Source: Aquimarina sp. RZ0 (GTDB taxonomy: Bacteria; Bacteroidota; Bacteroidia; Flavobacteriales; Flavobacteriaceae). Taken from it: 64,000 nucleotides of DNA. A program made the position numbers and the translations under genes. The notes beneath the pieces are model-generated. The model worked only from the letters and a program-made list of their open reading frames with translations, did not search any database and was not told the DNA's origin. How positions within the stretch are numbered: the stretch's first letter is position 1; every line of letters starts with the position of its first letter. Positions 37,843 through 46,848 of the stretch are shown here, in pieces. The DNA lies in NCBI RefSeq assembly GCF_008370685.1, contig NZ_VTZU01000022.1, positions 28,271 to 92,270 of the forward strand. Direction: 5' to 3'.

Positions 37843-38536
37843 TTGCTGTCGCTCTTACTTGTTCTACTAAAGTATCATCTATAATAACTCCATCCTTAAG
37901 GTTAACTACTCTTTTAGTCATATGAGCAATATCATCTTCGTGGGTAACTATTAGAATCGTCTTACCTTCGTCATTAATTCCCTGAATTAGTTCCATCACT
38001 TCATAAGAGGTCTTAGTATCCAAAGCTCCTGTAGGTTCATCTGCCAGCAGTACTTTAGGCTCCGAAGCCATAGCTCTTGCAATAGCCACGCGCTGTTTTT
38101 GCCCTCCAGACAGTTCATTAGGCAAATGAGTTGCCCAGTCTCCTAACCCTACTTTTTCTAGATAATGCATGGCTTTCTCGGATCTTTCTTTACGCTTTAT
38201 TCCTTGATAATAGAGAGGCATAGCTACATTATCTAATGCATTCTTATACGTTATCAAATTAAAAGATTGAAATATAAATCCTAAAAACTTATTGCGATAT
38301 CTTGCTGCTATTTTCTCATTAAGATTTTTGATCGGAATAGCATCCAGAAAATACGCGCCAGAATCTGCCTCATCTAACATCCCCAAGATATTAAGTAATG
38401 TAGATTTCCCGGAACCGGAAGATCCCATGATCGCCACTAGTTCTCCCTCTTTTACATTAAAATTTATTCCCTTGAGTACATGAAGGGAATTGCTACCCAT
38501 GTGATACGATTTATGCAAGTCTTTAATTTCAATCAT
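37835..38536 (-). CDS. ABC transporter ATP-binding protein (MacB/LolD type)
   Basis: 233 residues. Walker A is GSSGSGKST, the signature is LSGGQKQRVAIARA, Walker B is VLLADEPTGALD, and the H-loop is IVTHEDD. The Q-loop sits in FIFQSFNL. This is the type of ATPase that drives MacB, LolCDE and FtsX-type permeases. It is the first gene of the export operon. Confidence 0.95.
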   Translation of the reverse strand: MIEIKDLHKSYHMGSNSLHVLKGINFNVKEGELVAIMGSSGSGKSTLLNILGMLDEADSGAYFLDAIPIKNLNEKIAARYRNKFLGFIFQSFNLITYKNALDNVAMPLYYQGIKRKERSEKAMHYLEKVGLGDWATHLPNELSGGQKQRVAIARAMASEPKVLLADEPTGALDTKTSYEVMELIQGINDEGKTILIVTHEDDIAHMTKRVVNLKDGVIIDDTLVEQVRATANV

Positions 38537-38755
38537 AAGTTTTGATTAAGATTATTCAGGCACAAATACCATACCTGTTTTCTTTTTAAAAAGACATACG
38601 ATATACATACTTATAAATGACTCTAGTAGATTTTTATTAGTTCTCCTCTAGACGTATCTTCATTTGGTTAGCGCAGTCCTATCACATTAGACTTAGACTT
38701 TACCAATTTTGTTACAGTACGACATGTTAGTAAAATGTTAAAAATAGTACAAGTG

Positions 38756-38983
38756 TTAATTAGTCTTTGATGTTTTTTTATTGTTTTTATAAATAAAATA
38801 CCCAACAATACCAATAAGAAAATATGGAATGATCATTAAATACACAATTCCATTATTCACTCCTCTTGCCGTTTCTTGTCCTTCTTCACTTTCTAAAACC
38901 GCTCGACACATTGCACATTGAGCGTCCATTGGGATCGTAAAAAACATCAACAACAGCATGATATATACGTATCTTTGTTTCAT
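38756..38983 (-). CDS. Small CxxC membrane protein in the cytochrome oxidase cluster
   Basis: Its 75 residues start at the ATG at 38983 (a TTG two codons upstream is less likely). A signal-like N-terminus is followed by AQCAMCRAVLES with a CxxC (Cys23, Cys26) and then a single transmembrane helix (VYLMIIPYFLIGIVGYFIY) with a Lys-rich tail. The two cysteines would face the periplasm just outside the membrane. It follows the DUF420, SCO and oxidase genes on the same strand, so a role in copper or redox handling for oxidase assembly is inferred. Confidence 0.7.
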   Translation of the reverse strand: MKQRYVYIMLLLMFFTIPMDAQCAMCRAVLESEEGQETARGVNNGIVYLMIIPYFLIGIVGYFIYKNNKKTSKTN

Positions 38984-39015
38984 ATACAAATTCTACTTTA
39001 CGCCAACATAACAAA

Positions 39016-39555
39016 TTAATAATATGGAGCTATCATTATGTAAACAATGACTCCTGAAATTGCAACATACAACCAAATTGGAAACGTAATTCTAGCTATC
39101 TTACGATGTGTATCGAATCGTTTTGCCAACGCTCTTACATAGGTGATCAATACAAATGGAATTATTAGGATTGATAATATTATATGTGTAATCAATATGA
39201 AATAATAGATATACCGAATCGTTCCTTCCCCTCCAAATTTGGTTGAATCACTAGTCATATGATATGCGATATACATTAACAAAAATAAAACTGAACAACT
39301 AATTGCTATTTTCATAAGGTTTTCATGCAGTTTTATCTTTTTATTCTTAACTGCCCATAAGGCAATTACAAGAACAATTGCTGTCAATCCATTAACACTA
39401 GCATAAATTGGCGGCAAGAAGGTAAGAGGAGTAACATTAAATCCTAATTTACGCAGGTTTACTCCAAATAATATCGCTACCACCAACGGGATGGAGATTG
39501 ATAGTATTATGATCCATTTATTATATTTTTTTTCTATAGCGGATATATCACTCAT
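39016..39555 (-). CDS. DUF420 (YozB-like) membrane protein
   Basis: 179 residues with five predicted transmembrane helices. Conserved histidines occur in LHENLMKIAIS, YIAYHMTSD and FDTHRKIARITFP, as expected for DUF420. Family members are often encoded with cytochrome oxidase and SCO genes. Here it overlaps the SCO gene by 8 bp. Confidence 0.88.
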   Translation of the reverse strand: MSDISAIEKKYNKWIIILSISIPLVVAILFGVNLRKLGFNVTPLTFLPPIYASVNGLTAIVLVIALWAVKNKKIKLHENLMKIAISCSVLFLLMYIAYHMTSDSTKFGGEGTIRYIYYFILITHIILSILIIPFVLITYVRALAKRFDTHRKIARITFPIWLYVAISGVIVYIMIAPYY

Positions 39556-40279
39556 TCTCTAATAGTTTCTTGATATCTTCTAATAAAATTGTAATCTGTT
39601 CTTCTTCGCCATTTTTATCCTTTACTTCTTCAACACCAATAGTCCCCCGATAATAAACAATTGGATTTCCTGAGGCATCGTATCTGCATCTAATATACCC
39701 GTCCTGATCAATTAATGCAAAGTAACCATTATGCTCAAAACCTCCTGGAACTTCTGGATTTTCTGCTGCATAAATATTAAACCCTGCATTAGCCAGCTCA
39801 TAAATATCTTCTCTATCTCCTGTCAAAAAATTCCAATCGGGATTGGTCACTTTATAATTATCAGCATATTTTTTAAGCACACCCGGAGTATCTCTTTTGG
39901 GATTAATCGTAAAAGAAGCGATCCCAAAATCTTTATAATCAGTCAACCTATTCTGTAGATATACCATATTACTACTCATTTTTGGACAAATTGTCGGACA
40001 ACTGGTAAAGAAAAAATCGACAACATATACTTTTCCATTATAATCGTGATTAGTAATTAGCAAGCTATCTTGATTTAGAAACGCAAAGTCTGGTACTTTT
40101 TTGGGTTTTCCATTAATTTTTAGATATGATAATTTTTCGTTGGCTACAGGATTATCCGCGCTCATTCTATCATTTTTAACTATAGAAGCGTCTTTTATTC
40201 TATTAATAATTTTTGGAACAAATAAAATTCCAAAAATTAAAATAATAAATGATATCCCAACATATGAATATTTCTTCAT
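39548..40279 (-). CDS. SCO1/SenC-family copper chaperone
   Basis: 243 residues, with an N-terminal membrane anchor and a thioredoxin-like domain. The copper ligands are intact: Cys94 and Cys98 in FTSCPTICPK, and His183 in GGFEHNGYF. SCO proteins deliver copper to the CuA site of cytochrome c oxidase. The gene lies between DUF420 and an SCO-like paralogue that lacks these cysteines. Confidence 0.93.
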   Translation of the reverse strand: MKKYSYVGISFIILIFGILFVPKIINRIKDASIVKNDRMSADNPVANEKLSYLKINGKPKKVPDFAFLNQDSLLITNHDYNGKVYVVDFFFTSCPTICPKMSSNMVYLQNRLTDYKDFGIASFTINPKRDTPGVLKKYADNYKVTNPDWNFLTGDREDIYELANAGFNIYAAENPEVPGGFEHNGYFALIDQDGYIRCRYDASGNPIVYYRGTIGVEEVKDKNGEEEQITILLEDIKKLLENE

Positions 40280-40283
40280 ATCC

Positions 40284-40937
40284 TTATTTTTCTTTACGCT
40301 CTGCTTTATATTTTTTTAGTGCTAGTCGATATTCTGCTAAAACCACCTTTATATCATCGACCATAACATTATTAAGATCTGCTACAGAGCTTGTATCATA
40401 CCCATATACTTTATTTTCGCCTTTTTGGATATCTTCATCTCTACCTCTCAAATTTCCATTTTTATCAATAATAAAAACATAATTCGATGCCAGATTTTGA
40501 TCCAACCTATAAGGAGTATTAAGACTATCAAATAAGGTCTTTATATTTTCTGGTGTCCCATACATAAATTTCCAGCCAGACACGTCTGTAAGATCATCTA
40601 ATTCATCCAAAAGTTTTTTAGCTGTTTTTTCTGCTCCGTATGGCAATACAATTACAAACTGAAAATCTCTGAACTCATAATTTTTTTTATAAATTTTTTG
40701 ATTTAGGTTAAAAGCATTTCCTTTCTTAAAATTCACATCAGTTCCTAAAAAACCTAATACTGTAATTTTATTGGTGAATTGAATATTTTCTTTAGTAATA
40801 CTCTCGAAGTTTTCAAGCGTACCGACCGATTCTTGTAATATGGGTAATTTAGCAAAATTATGTACTCCTGAAGCAAAGAACAAATAAGCAACTAATGGTA
40901 ATATGAATAATACGCCTAGAACAAGAAACTTCTTCAT
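40284..40937 (-). CDS. Membrane-anchored thioredoxin-like (SCO-like) protein without copper cysteines
   Basis: The gene encodes 217 residues with an N-terminal membrane segment (FLVLGVLFILPLVAYLFFA). The later pattern (ITVLGFLGTDVNFKKGNAFN, then FQFVIVLPYG, and SNYVFIIDKNGNLRGRDED) resembles an SCO/thioredoxin fold, but the CxxxC position reads GTDVN and no cysteine remains in the protein. It starts 4 bp upstream of sco and is likely co-transcribed. It cannot bind copper as SCO does; a scaffold or partner role is inference. Confidence 0.7.
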   Translation of the reverse strand: MKKFLVLGVLFILPLVAYLFFASGVHNFAKLPILQESVGTLENFESITKENIQFTNKITVLGFLGTDVNFKKGNAFNLNQKIYKKNYEFRDFQFVIVLPYGAEKTAKKLLDELDDLTDVSGWKFMYGTPENIKTLFDSLNTPYRLDQNLASNYVFIIDKNGNLRGRDEDIQKGENKVYGYDTSSVADLNNVMVDDIKVVLAEYRLALKKYKAERKEK

Positions 40938-40968
40938 TATAATGCTACTTTATTACGGATGCAAAAAT

Positions 40969-40998
40969 AAAAAAGACGGCACAAATGAACCGTCTTTT
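40969..40998 (-). terminator. Terminator at the end of the cyoE-oxidase block
   Basis: Minus strand: AAAAGACGG, 10-nt loop, CCGTCTTTTTT. It lies 41 bp after the stop of the subunit IV gene. TATTTTTG directly after it (minus strand, 40962-40969) could serve as a -7 element for the SCO cluster. Confidence 0.7.
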
Positions 40999-41038
40999 CT
41001 ATCTTTTTATTATGTTTTTAACTTAAAATCATTCTGCA

Positions 41039-41395
41039 TTAAAAGTCCCAGCTTTTATGTCCTGATTTAAACACTTCATATATATAATCTCCTTCGGTAA
41101 GAAGAATAAACATTAAATAACAGATTAAAAATATTCCTGTCCATACGACAGCTCTTCTCAATCCTTTTGTCTCTCCTTCCATATGCATAAATGCCCAGGT
41201 GATTAGATACGCTTTATATAATGTTAATATAATAAAGAACCAGTTTAGTAACTTCATACTAATAAAAGTAGCTTTCATAAAATCCGGTTTCCATATCCCA
41301 AAAAGTACTTCTACTATAGTAACTACCGATAAAATGAAAAACACTTTCCAGATTCTCGCAGTATTTGATTCGTGATGTGCTATATCGTGTGCCAT
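41039..41395 (-). CDS. Cytochrome c oxidase subunit IV family protein
   Basis: The ATG at 41395 gives 118 residues (MAHDIAHHESNTARIWKVFF); the longer in-frame version overlaps the subunit III gene. Three transmembrane helices follow, with FAFMHMEGE-like loop WAFMHMEGETKGLRR. This is the small subunit IV of caa3/bo3-type heme-copper oxidases, which stabilises the complex. It is the last gene of the cyoE-subunit III-subunit III-subunit IV run. Confidence 0.88.
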   Translation of the reverse strand: MAHDIAHHESNTARIWKVFFILSVVTIVEVLFGIWKPDFMKATFISMKLLNWFFIILTLYKAYLITWAFMHMEGETKGLRRAVVWTGIFLICYLMFILLTEGDYIYEVFKSGHKSWDF

Positions 41396-41421
41396 ATTAT
41401 TATCTCTAAAATCTTTTATTA

Positions 41422-42405
41422 TTAAACCAGGTAAAAGAATGTGAATACAAATACCCAAACCAAGTCTACAAAATGCCAGTAAAGACCAACTTTTTCTACC
41501 ATTTCATAATTCTTTCTTCGCTCATAAGTACCTAAAATCACATTAAAGAATATGATAATATTAATCACTACACCAGAAAAAACGTGAAATCCATGAAATC
41601 CTGTAATAAAGAAGAAGAAATTAGCAAATAATGGCGTTCCATATTCGTTATGCTTTAGATTTGCTCCTTCTACTATTCCTACGGCATCTGTTTTTAATCT
41701 TCTCAGAGATTCTTCTCTTGATAAAACTGTCTTTTCGCCTTTTTCTGTTAGCACCTGAGTCCTTATCAAAAGATCACTACGCTTTGCAAAACCAGCTTTT
41801 ATCTCATCGATAGTATATGTTGGGAGCGTTCCTTCGGCTTCATACCAAACTCCATTTTTATTTTCGTGTTGTGCTCTTTCTTTATGACTATTTACTACAG
41901 CAATATCGTGCAGCGCTACTCTATGACCGTTAGTATCTACAAATTGTAGTATCTGACCTCCTTTTGTTTCTACTGCACCATATTCACCTTTGATAAAGTT
42001 TTTCCATTCCCAGGCTTGAGACCCAACAAAAATAGCTCCACCTATAATGGTTAAGAACATATAAATAATTACTTTTTTCTGTTTCATATGATGCCCTGCA
42101 TCTACCGCAAGTACCATCGTTACCGAAGAAAAAATAAGTATAAAGGTCATCAATGCCACATAATACATAGGAGCATCTACCCCGTGTAAAAATGGAAAGT
42201 GATTAAACACTTCATCAGCTATTGGCCATGAATCAATAAATTTAAATCTCGAAAAACCGTAAGCAGCAAGAAAACCGGAGAAAGTAAGCGCATCAGACAG
42301 GATAAAAAACCACATCATCATCTTACCATAACTCACTTTGAGAGGTTGATTACCACCTCCCCAAGTTTTACCTTCTGTACCTGTATTAGCAACAGTTGTT
42401 TCCAT
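41422..42405 (-). CDS. Cytochrome c oxidase subunit III, long form
   Basis: 327 residues, longer than the 200 or so of a typical subunit III. The hydrophobic core matches the family (MMMWFFILSDALTFSGFLAA, and the end FITGFHGFHVFSGVVIN plus YWHFVDLVWVFVFTFFYLV). A hydrophilic insert of about 110 residues (around 130-245) sits between the transmembrane helices, as seen in other Bacteroidota. It is next to a second, shorter subunit III gene. Subunits I and II are not in the window. Confidence 0.9.
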   Translation of the reverse strand: METTVANTGTEGKTWGGGNQPLKVSYGKMMMWFFILSDALTFSGFLAAYGFSRFKFIDSWPIADEVFNHFPFLHGVDAPMYYVALMTFILIFSSVTMVLAVDAGHHMKQKKVIIYMFLTIIGGAIFVGSQAWEWKNFIKGEYGAVETKGGQILQFVDTNGHRVALHDIAVVNSHKERAQHENKNGVWYEAEGTLPTYTIDEIKAGFAKRSDLLIRTQVLTEKGEKTVLSREESLRRLKTDAVGIVEGANLKHNEYGTPLFANFFFFITGFHGFHVFSGVVINIIIFFNVILGTYERRKNYEMVEKVGLYWHFVDLVWVFVFTFFYLV

Positions 42406-42453
42406 ATAAAGAATTTGGTATTGTTAAATTTTCCACAAAAGTAAACAATTTTA

Positions 42454-43035
42454 TTATCTAACGAAATATAAAAACAAAAAGAGATAAACCCATAAAACAT
42501 CTACAAAATGCCAATACATAGCACCCAGTTCTAAACCAAGGGTTTGCCCTCTCTGATACTTTTGTTTAAAATGATTATAAATTACGACTAAAAGCACTAT
42601 AAGCCCAGCAATTACGTGAACAATATGCAATACTACTATAATGTATAAGAAAGTTGGTACGATATTGGCAGTCGGCCCTGTAAAATTGTATCCTTGCCCC
42701 AGAATATCACCAAATCCTAAAAATTGCATATATATAAACAATATTCCTGAAACGAGCGTAGTAAACAACAATACAGTTGCTAATCCTCTATTCTCCTTTT
42801 CTATTGCTTTTTTGACAAAATAAAAAGTTATACTACTGGCAATAATAACCACCACACTAGCAATAAATGCTGTAGGAAAAACAAGATCTGTCAACCAATC
42901 TTGTCTTGATTTACTAACCACATAAGCACTTGTAAGTCCAGCAAAAGTCATCGTCATGCTTATCATAGCAAACCACATCATGGTTTTCTTTGCTCTTTTT
43001 TGCTTTTCGACTGTTGTTCCTTGGGTTAAATCCAT
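42454..43035 (-). CDS. Cytochrome c oxidase subunit III, short form
   Basis: A 193-residue, five-helix subunit III with TMMWFAMISMTMTFAGLTSA at the N-terminus and YWHFVDVLWVYLFLFLYFV at the C-terminus. It overlaps the end of cyoE by 10 bp, so it is translationally coupled. Subunit III supports proton pumping and stabilises the oxidase. Confidence 0.92.
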   Translation of the reverse strand: MDLTQGTTVEKQKRAKKTMMWFAMISMTMTFAGLTSAYVVSKSRQDWLTDLVFPTAFIASVVVIIASSITFYFVKKAIEKENRGLATVLLFTTLVSGILFIYMQFLGFGDILGQGYNFTGPTANIVPTFLYIIVVLHIVHVIAGLIVLLVVIYNHFKQKYQRGQTLGLELGAMYWHFVDVLWVYLFLFLYFVR

Positions 43036-43937
43036 ACACGAATAAATTTGTCAGCTACATAAATAATTTGAAGCAATGTAATATACGATACACTTGCCAG
43101 CATTAATTGTTTAGCCGTTTTTGCATCTCTAGTTTTATATAACCGAATAGCATATCTCAATAAAAACAATCCTAAAATTAAAATCAATACACCCGAAACC
43201 GGTGTTATGTATAATTTTCCGGTGACATGAAAAACGGGTATCAATGAAGTAACTATAGTCCAAATGGTATAAATCAAAACCTGGATAGCAGTTCCTTTAT
43301 CTTTTTTTCCTGTAGGCAACATAAAGAAACCTCCTTTTTGATAGTCTTCAAAAAGAAACCAACCAATTGCCCAAAAATGAGGAAACTGCCAGAAAAACTG
43401 AATCATAAATAAGGTCCCCGGTTCCATGCCAAAATCATTAGTCGCAGCCACCCACCCCAGCATAAATGGTATAGCGCCAGGTATAGCACCTACAAAAACA
43501 GCCAATGGCGTTTTCGTTTTCAAAGGTGTATATAAACTCACATAAATGAATATGGAGATCGCTCCAAACATTGCTGTTTTTGGATTAATCACATATAACA
43601 CAGAAATTCCTAAAATCGTAAATAGTGCAGCAATAGTAAAAGCTGTATTTACAGACATTCTGCCTGACGGAATGGGTCTGTTTTTAGTACGATCCATCAA
43701 AACATCCAGATCACGCTCTATAATTTGATTAAAAGCATTAGAAGCGCCTACCATAAAATAACCTCCTATGGATAAAAGCAACAAGGTATTCCAAGAAATT
43801 GTATCGACACCTAATAAATAACCGGCTACGGATGAGAACACTACACTCAATGCAAGTCGCATCTTTGTAATCTCTTTAAAATCCTGAATCACAGAAACTT
43901 TTGCAGTATCAACCTGGGTTACACTCAAATTTTGCAC
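43026..43937 (-). CDS. cyoE: Protoheme IX farnesyltransferase
   Basis: 303 residues starting with GTG at 43937. The first prenyl-diphosphate binding motif is NAFNQIIERDLDVLMDRTKN and the second region includes YQKGGFFMLPTG. Nine transmembrane helices are predicted. The enzyme (CyoE/CtaB) farnesylates heme b to heme o, needed for the oxidase encoded downstream. A promoter lies at 43969-43999. Confidence 0.94.
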   Translation of the reverse strand: MQNLSVTQVDTAKVSVIQDFKEITKMRLALSVVFSSVAGYLLGVDTISWNTLLLLSIGGYFMVGASNAFNQIIERDLDVLMDRTKNRPIPSGRMSVNTAFTIAALFTILGISVLYVINPKTAMFGAISIFIYVSLYTPLKTKTPLAVFVGAIPGAIPFMLGWVAATNDFGMEPGTLFMIQFFWQFPHFWAIGWFLFEDYQKGGFFMLPTGKKDKGTAIQVLIYTIWTIVTSLIPVFHVTGKLYITPVSGVLILILGLFLLRYAIRLYKTRDAKTAKQLMLASVSYITLLQIIYVADKFIRVWI

Positions 43938-43968
43938 GTTGTATAAATAGCTTTTTTTAAAAGTGGTG

Positions 43969-43999
43969 CAAAGATATATCTTAAAAGCATTTTAGACAA
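43969..43999 (-). promoter_or_regulatory. Promoter of the cyoE-oxidase operon
   Basis: Minus strand: TTG (43997-43999), 20-bp spacer, TATCTTTG (43969-43976), about 32 bp before the GTG start of cyoE. Confidence 0.65.
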
Positions 44000-44112
44000 C
44001 TTATAACTACTTATAATTCACCTTTTAACAACTACAACATCATAATAAGTTATGTTTAGGGTTTTTATAAAATCTTATGCCAACAGAATCAACCTGCTGA
44101 TCAAACCCATTT

Positions 44113-44274
44113 ATACGATTTGTGATTAAAAAATTCGTATAAATTCATTGAATTATTTTTTCTTTATGCAAGGCAAAAAAATCAAGCATAGCTATAGCTA
44201 CGGTTTATTTTTTAAACGAAGTAGAAAGGAAAAAGAAACGATGAATATGTGAAATTTTTAGTTATAAATCGTAT
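44113..44274 (+). mobile_element. Family A palindromic element, copy 3 (162 bp)
   Basis: Identical to copies 2 and 4 except for one C-to-T change (GAATATGTG instead of GAATATGCG near its right end). Same orientation as copy 4, which starts 245 bp further on. It lies in the 761-bp gap between cyoE and tonB, which holds no gene. Confidence 0.9.
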
Positions 44275-44340
44275 TACACCATTTTTGTTATCGCAATTTT
44301 TTCTTTAAACCAGCCAATTAAAAAATATAATTATACCCTT

Positions 44341-44484
44341 TCTACCTTAAAATAACCGAAATAAAACACAGTTAATTTTTGTTCACGCCAAAGAAAGAAA
44401 AAGTAATCATAGCAGTAATTACGATCAAATTCTATCTTGAAACACAAGCAAAAAGCAAAATTTTAACGAGTATTTTAAGGCAGA
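44341..44484. mobile_element. Palindromic element E (144 bp), related core but different ends
   Basis: TCTACCTTAAAATAACCG at 44341-44358 is repeated in inverted form at 44467-44484 with three or four mismatches. The centre (about 44413) reads AATCATAGCAGTAATTACGA and the sequence to its left, AAAGAAAGAAAAA, matches that in element D at 62943-63089. It lies exactly between copies 3 and 4 of family A. Confidence 0.6.
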
Positions 44485-44518
44485 AACGGCATCAAATAAA
44501 GACCCAACCAGGTTTCTT

Positions 44519-44680
44519 ATACGATTTGTGATTAAAAAATTCGTATAAATTCATTGAATTATTTTTTCTTTATGCAAGGCAAAAAAATCAAGCATAGCTA
44601 TAGCTACGGTTTATTTTTTAAACGAAGTAGAAAGGAAAAAGAAACGATGAATATGCGAAATTTTTAGTTATAAATCGTAT
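44519..44680 (+). mobile_element. Family A palindromic element, copy 4 (162 bp)
   Basis: Identical to copies 1 and 2. Starts ATACGATTTGTGATT, ends TATAAATCGTAT. It finishes 18 bp from the stop of the tonB gene that reads toward it, so it could form the 3' end of that mRNA. Confidence 0.9.
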
Positions 44681-44698
44681 TACACCTCTAACACTTCA

Positions 44699-45442
44699 CT
44701 AATCCTGCACCTTAAACACTATCGGCAATTGATACTTAACTGCTACCGGTTCTTTGCGCTGCATGCCAGGCGTCATTCTAGGAAGTAATCCTATTACTCT
44801 TTCTGCTTCTTTTTTCAGTTTAGGATGCGGAGCTCTTACTTGTACATTTTGGATCGTTCCATCCGCAGCCACATCAAATAAGGTATAGATTCTTTGCACA
44901 CCTTGCAAACCATATTCGTTCCCGATATCCGTATTAAATTTTCTGGAAACAATCCTGCTTATTTTTTCAGAAAAACAAGCAGCCTTTTCTTTATTTGTTT
45001 TCAACTTTTCACATCCTGGAAAAACCGGAACATCCTCTACCACAGAAAAAGGAACGTGTGTAGGCTCAGGATCTTCTACCTCCGGAACAGCATCAGGATT
45101 AAACGGCGTATCAGTCGTTTTGGGTGTTACATTTTTGAACTCCTCTGTAAGTTTTTTAATTACAGCATCATCTTCTACAACTTCAAACTCTTCGGGCTCT
45201 GGTATTGGATCTGATTGTTTTTGCGCAACTACCTCCTGCGTTGGTTCCTGATAGATTTCAAATTCTCCATCCCACACTAAGGGCTCTTCTTCTATGATAT
45301 TGGATGTATCATCGATCTTTGCGATCGGCACTGTGGTATACACCTCAAACATCAAGTACGTGAATAATAGGCTTGCAATAAGCCCAATCTGAAAGTTAAC
45401 CAACATACTTTTTCGTACATTAGCGTCATGCTTGTTACTCAT
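44699..45442 (-). CDS. TonB-family energy transducer, copy 1
   Basis: 247 residues from the ATG at 45442 (MSNKHDANVRKSML); an in-frame upstream ATG at 45487 lies close to the preceding terminator and is less likely. One transmembrane helix (LVNFQIGLIASLLFTYLMF) is followed by a Pro/Glu-rich periplasmic linker and a C-terminal TonB domain (GLQGVQRIYTLFDVAADGTI, RVIGLLPRMTPGMQ, end FKVQD). TonB passes proton-motive energy to outer-membrane TonB-dependent receptors. It is a tandem paralogue of the gene at 45554-46279. Confidence 0.9.
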   Translation of the reverse strand: MSNKHDANVRKSMLVNFQIGLIASLLFTYLMFEVYTTVPIAKIDDTSNIIEEEPLVWDGEFEIYQEPTQEVVAQKQSDPIPEPEEFEVVEDDAVIKKLTEEFKNVTPKTTDTPFNPDAVPEVEDPEPTHVPFSVVEDVPVFPGCEKLKTNKEKAACFSEKISRIVSRKFNTDIGNEYGLQGVQRIYTLFDVAADGTIQNVQVRAPHPKLKKEAERVIGLLPRMTPGMQRKEPVAVKYQLPIVFKVQD

Positions 45443-45490
45443 ATTATTTAGTTTTAACGTTACAATTAATCTAAATACAACAAGCATACC

Positions 45491-45530
45491 AAAAAAGAAT
45501 CCCGCCTACGAAAATCGTGACGGGATTCTA
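45491..45530 (-). terminator. Terminator between the two tonB genes
   Basis: Minus strand: AGAATCCCG, interior pairs CACGAT/GTAGG, CGGGATTCT, then TTTTTT. It follows the second paralogue (which is upstream) and ends 49 bp before the start of the first. Confidence 0.75.
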
Positions 45531-45553
45531 CTATAATATTAAAAAATATTTTT

Positions 45554-46279
45554 TTAGTCCTGTACCTGAAAAACAATTGGTAATGAATAGAGTACACCTA
45601 CTGCTTTTCCTCTTTGTTTTCCTGGTGTCATTTTAGGAAGAAGTTTCACAACACGTTGTGCTTCTTTCTCTAATCTAGGGTGTGGCCCTCTAGCCTGAAC
45701 ACCTACTATATTACCATTTCTATCAATTTTGAAACGAACATATATCCTGTTTACACCCGAAAGTCCTAATTCACTTCCTAATTCTGTATTAAACTTGCGG
45801 TTAACAAATTTCTTAACCTTATCGCTCATACATTTTTTCTTAGCAGAATTTCCTGATTCTTTTTCACATCCGGGAAAAACAGGAACATTTTCAATAACTG
45901 CAAATGGTACATCAGCAATTTCTTCTTCTTCTTCTACATCTTCTACTTCTTCTACTTCTACAATCTCTTCTTCTTGATTGGTTTCTGTAGATTCAATGAT
46001 GGTCTCCTCTACTTCTTCTTCATCTTCTACAACATCAATAATTTCTGGTGCAGGCGGCGGTGGCGGTGGCGGAGGTGGTGTATTTAAATCTTGTGTAATA
46101 GGTATTTCTTCCTCTTCCAATTCATCAAGATTAACCTGACCAATATCTATATTAGTTTTATCATACGTTTTATGCTCTATCGCCATCCACGTGATAAAAA
46201 GAACTAAAATAAGACCTAGTTGTAAAAACAAAGCACTTCTTTTAGTCAAATCTGATTTTGGATTTTTCTTTAGTTCCAT
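45554..46279 (-). CDS. TonB-family energy transducer, copy 2
   Basis: Encodes 241 residues: a short cytoplasmic N-terminus, a transmembrane helix (ALFLQLGLILVLFITWMAI), a linker with nine consecutive prolines near residue 68, a long Glu/Val-rich acidic stretch, and a TonB domain (GVNRIYVRFKIDRNGNIVGV, VVKLLPKMTPGKQRG, end FQVQD). Both paralogues share PVFPGCE, with a Cys, in the linker. Two adjacent TonBs are common in Bacteroidota and may serve different receptors. Confidence 0.92.
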   Translation of the reverse strand: MELKKNPKSDLTKRSALFLQLGLILVLFITWMAIEHKTYDKTNIDIGQVNLDELEEEEIPITQDLNTPPPPPPPPPAPEIIDVVEDEEEVEETIIESTETNQEEEIVEVEEVEDVEEEEEIADVPFAVIENVPVFPGCEKESGNSAKKKCMSDKVKKFVNRKFNTELGSELGLSGVNRIYVRFKIDRNGNIVGVQARGPHPRLEKEAQRVVKLLPKMTPGKQRGKAVGVLYSLPIVFQVQD

Positions 46280-46437
46280 ATTACAATGTTATATTATAAG
46301 ACTGCTAAAATAGCTAATTTCTTTTGTAAATTCCAATTATTAATCAAAATGTAAAACAAAATATAAAATTTTAACGTTTATGATCTCTTCTACTTTTGAG
46401 CGCACTCACTGCGCATTATTTCCCTTTTCAAATTGTA

Positions 46438-46848
46438 CTATTCTCTATGTTTTAATACAACTATTTTATTCTTAAGTAATTTCAAAATAACTACAGCAAT
46501 AATCACGCCAATTGCATTTGCGACAATATCATTCCAATCTGGGGTGCGGTAGCTTGTAAATACTCCTTGAAAAATTTCCATCAACATCCCATACACTACA
46601 CCCAAAATGGATGCCAACAGTATACTTTGAACAAATGATTTTCTCTTTTTTTCAGAATAAAAGAAGAACAAAAACCAAAATATGGTAAAAAAGAGATATA
46701 CCAACAAATGCCCAACTTTATCACTTCCCTGAATATTAGCACCTCCTGGAATTATAAGTTTTCCCAGGGAAAGCCAGGTAATCAAAAGGGTGTATAACGA
46801 GGCAAATATAAAAAGATACCTACGCTTGAACAAGGCCTTTATAACCAT
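46438..46848 (-). CDS. VanZ-family membrane protein
   Basis: 136 residues with four transmembrane segments. The motif [16 protein letters not shown] and [20 protein letters not shown] then [11 protein letters not shown] match VanZ-like proteins. VanZ-like proteins are linked to teicoplanin resistance in enterococci but have no defined role here. The start codon overlaps the last 29 bp of gcvH, pointing to translational coupling. Confidence 0.9.
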   Translation of the reverse strand: MVIKALFKRRYLFIFASLYTLLITWLSLGKLIIPGGANIQGSDKVGHLLVYLFFTIFWFLFFFYSEKKRKSFVQSILLASILGVVYGMLMEIFQGVFTSYRTPDWNDIVANAIGVIIAVVILKLLKNKIVVLKHRE

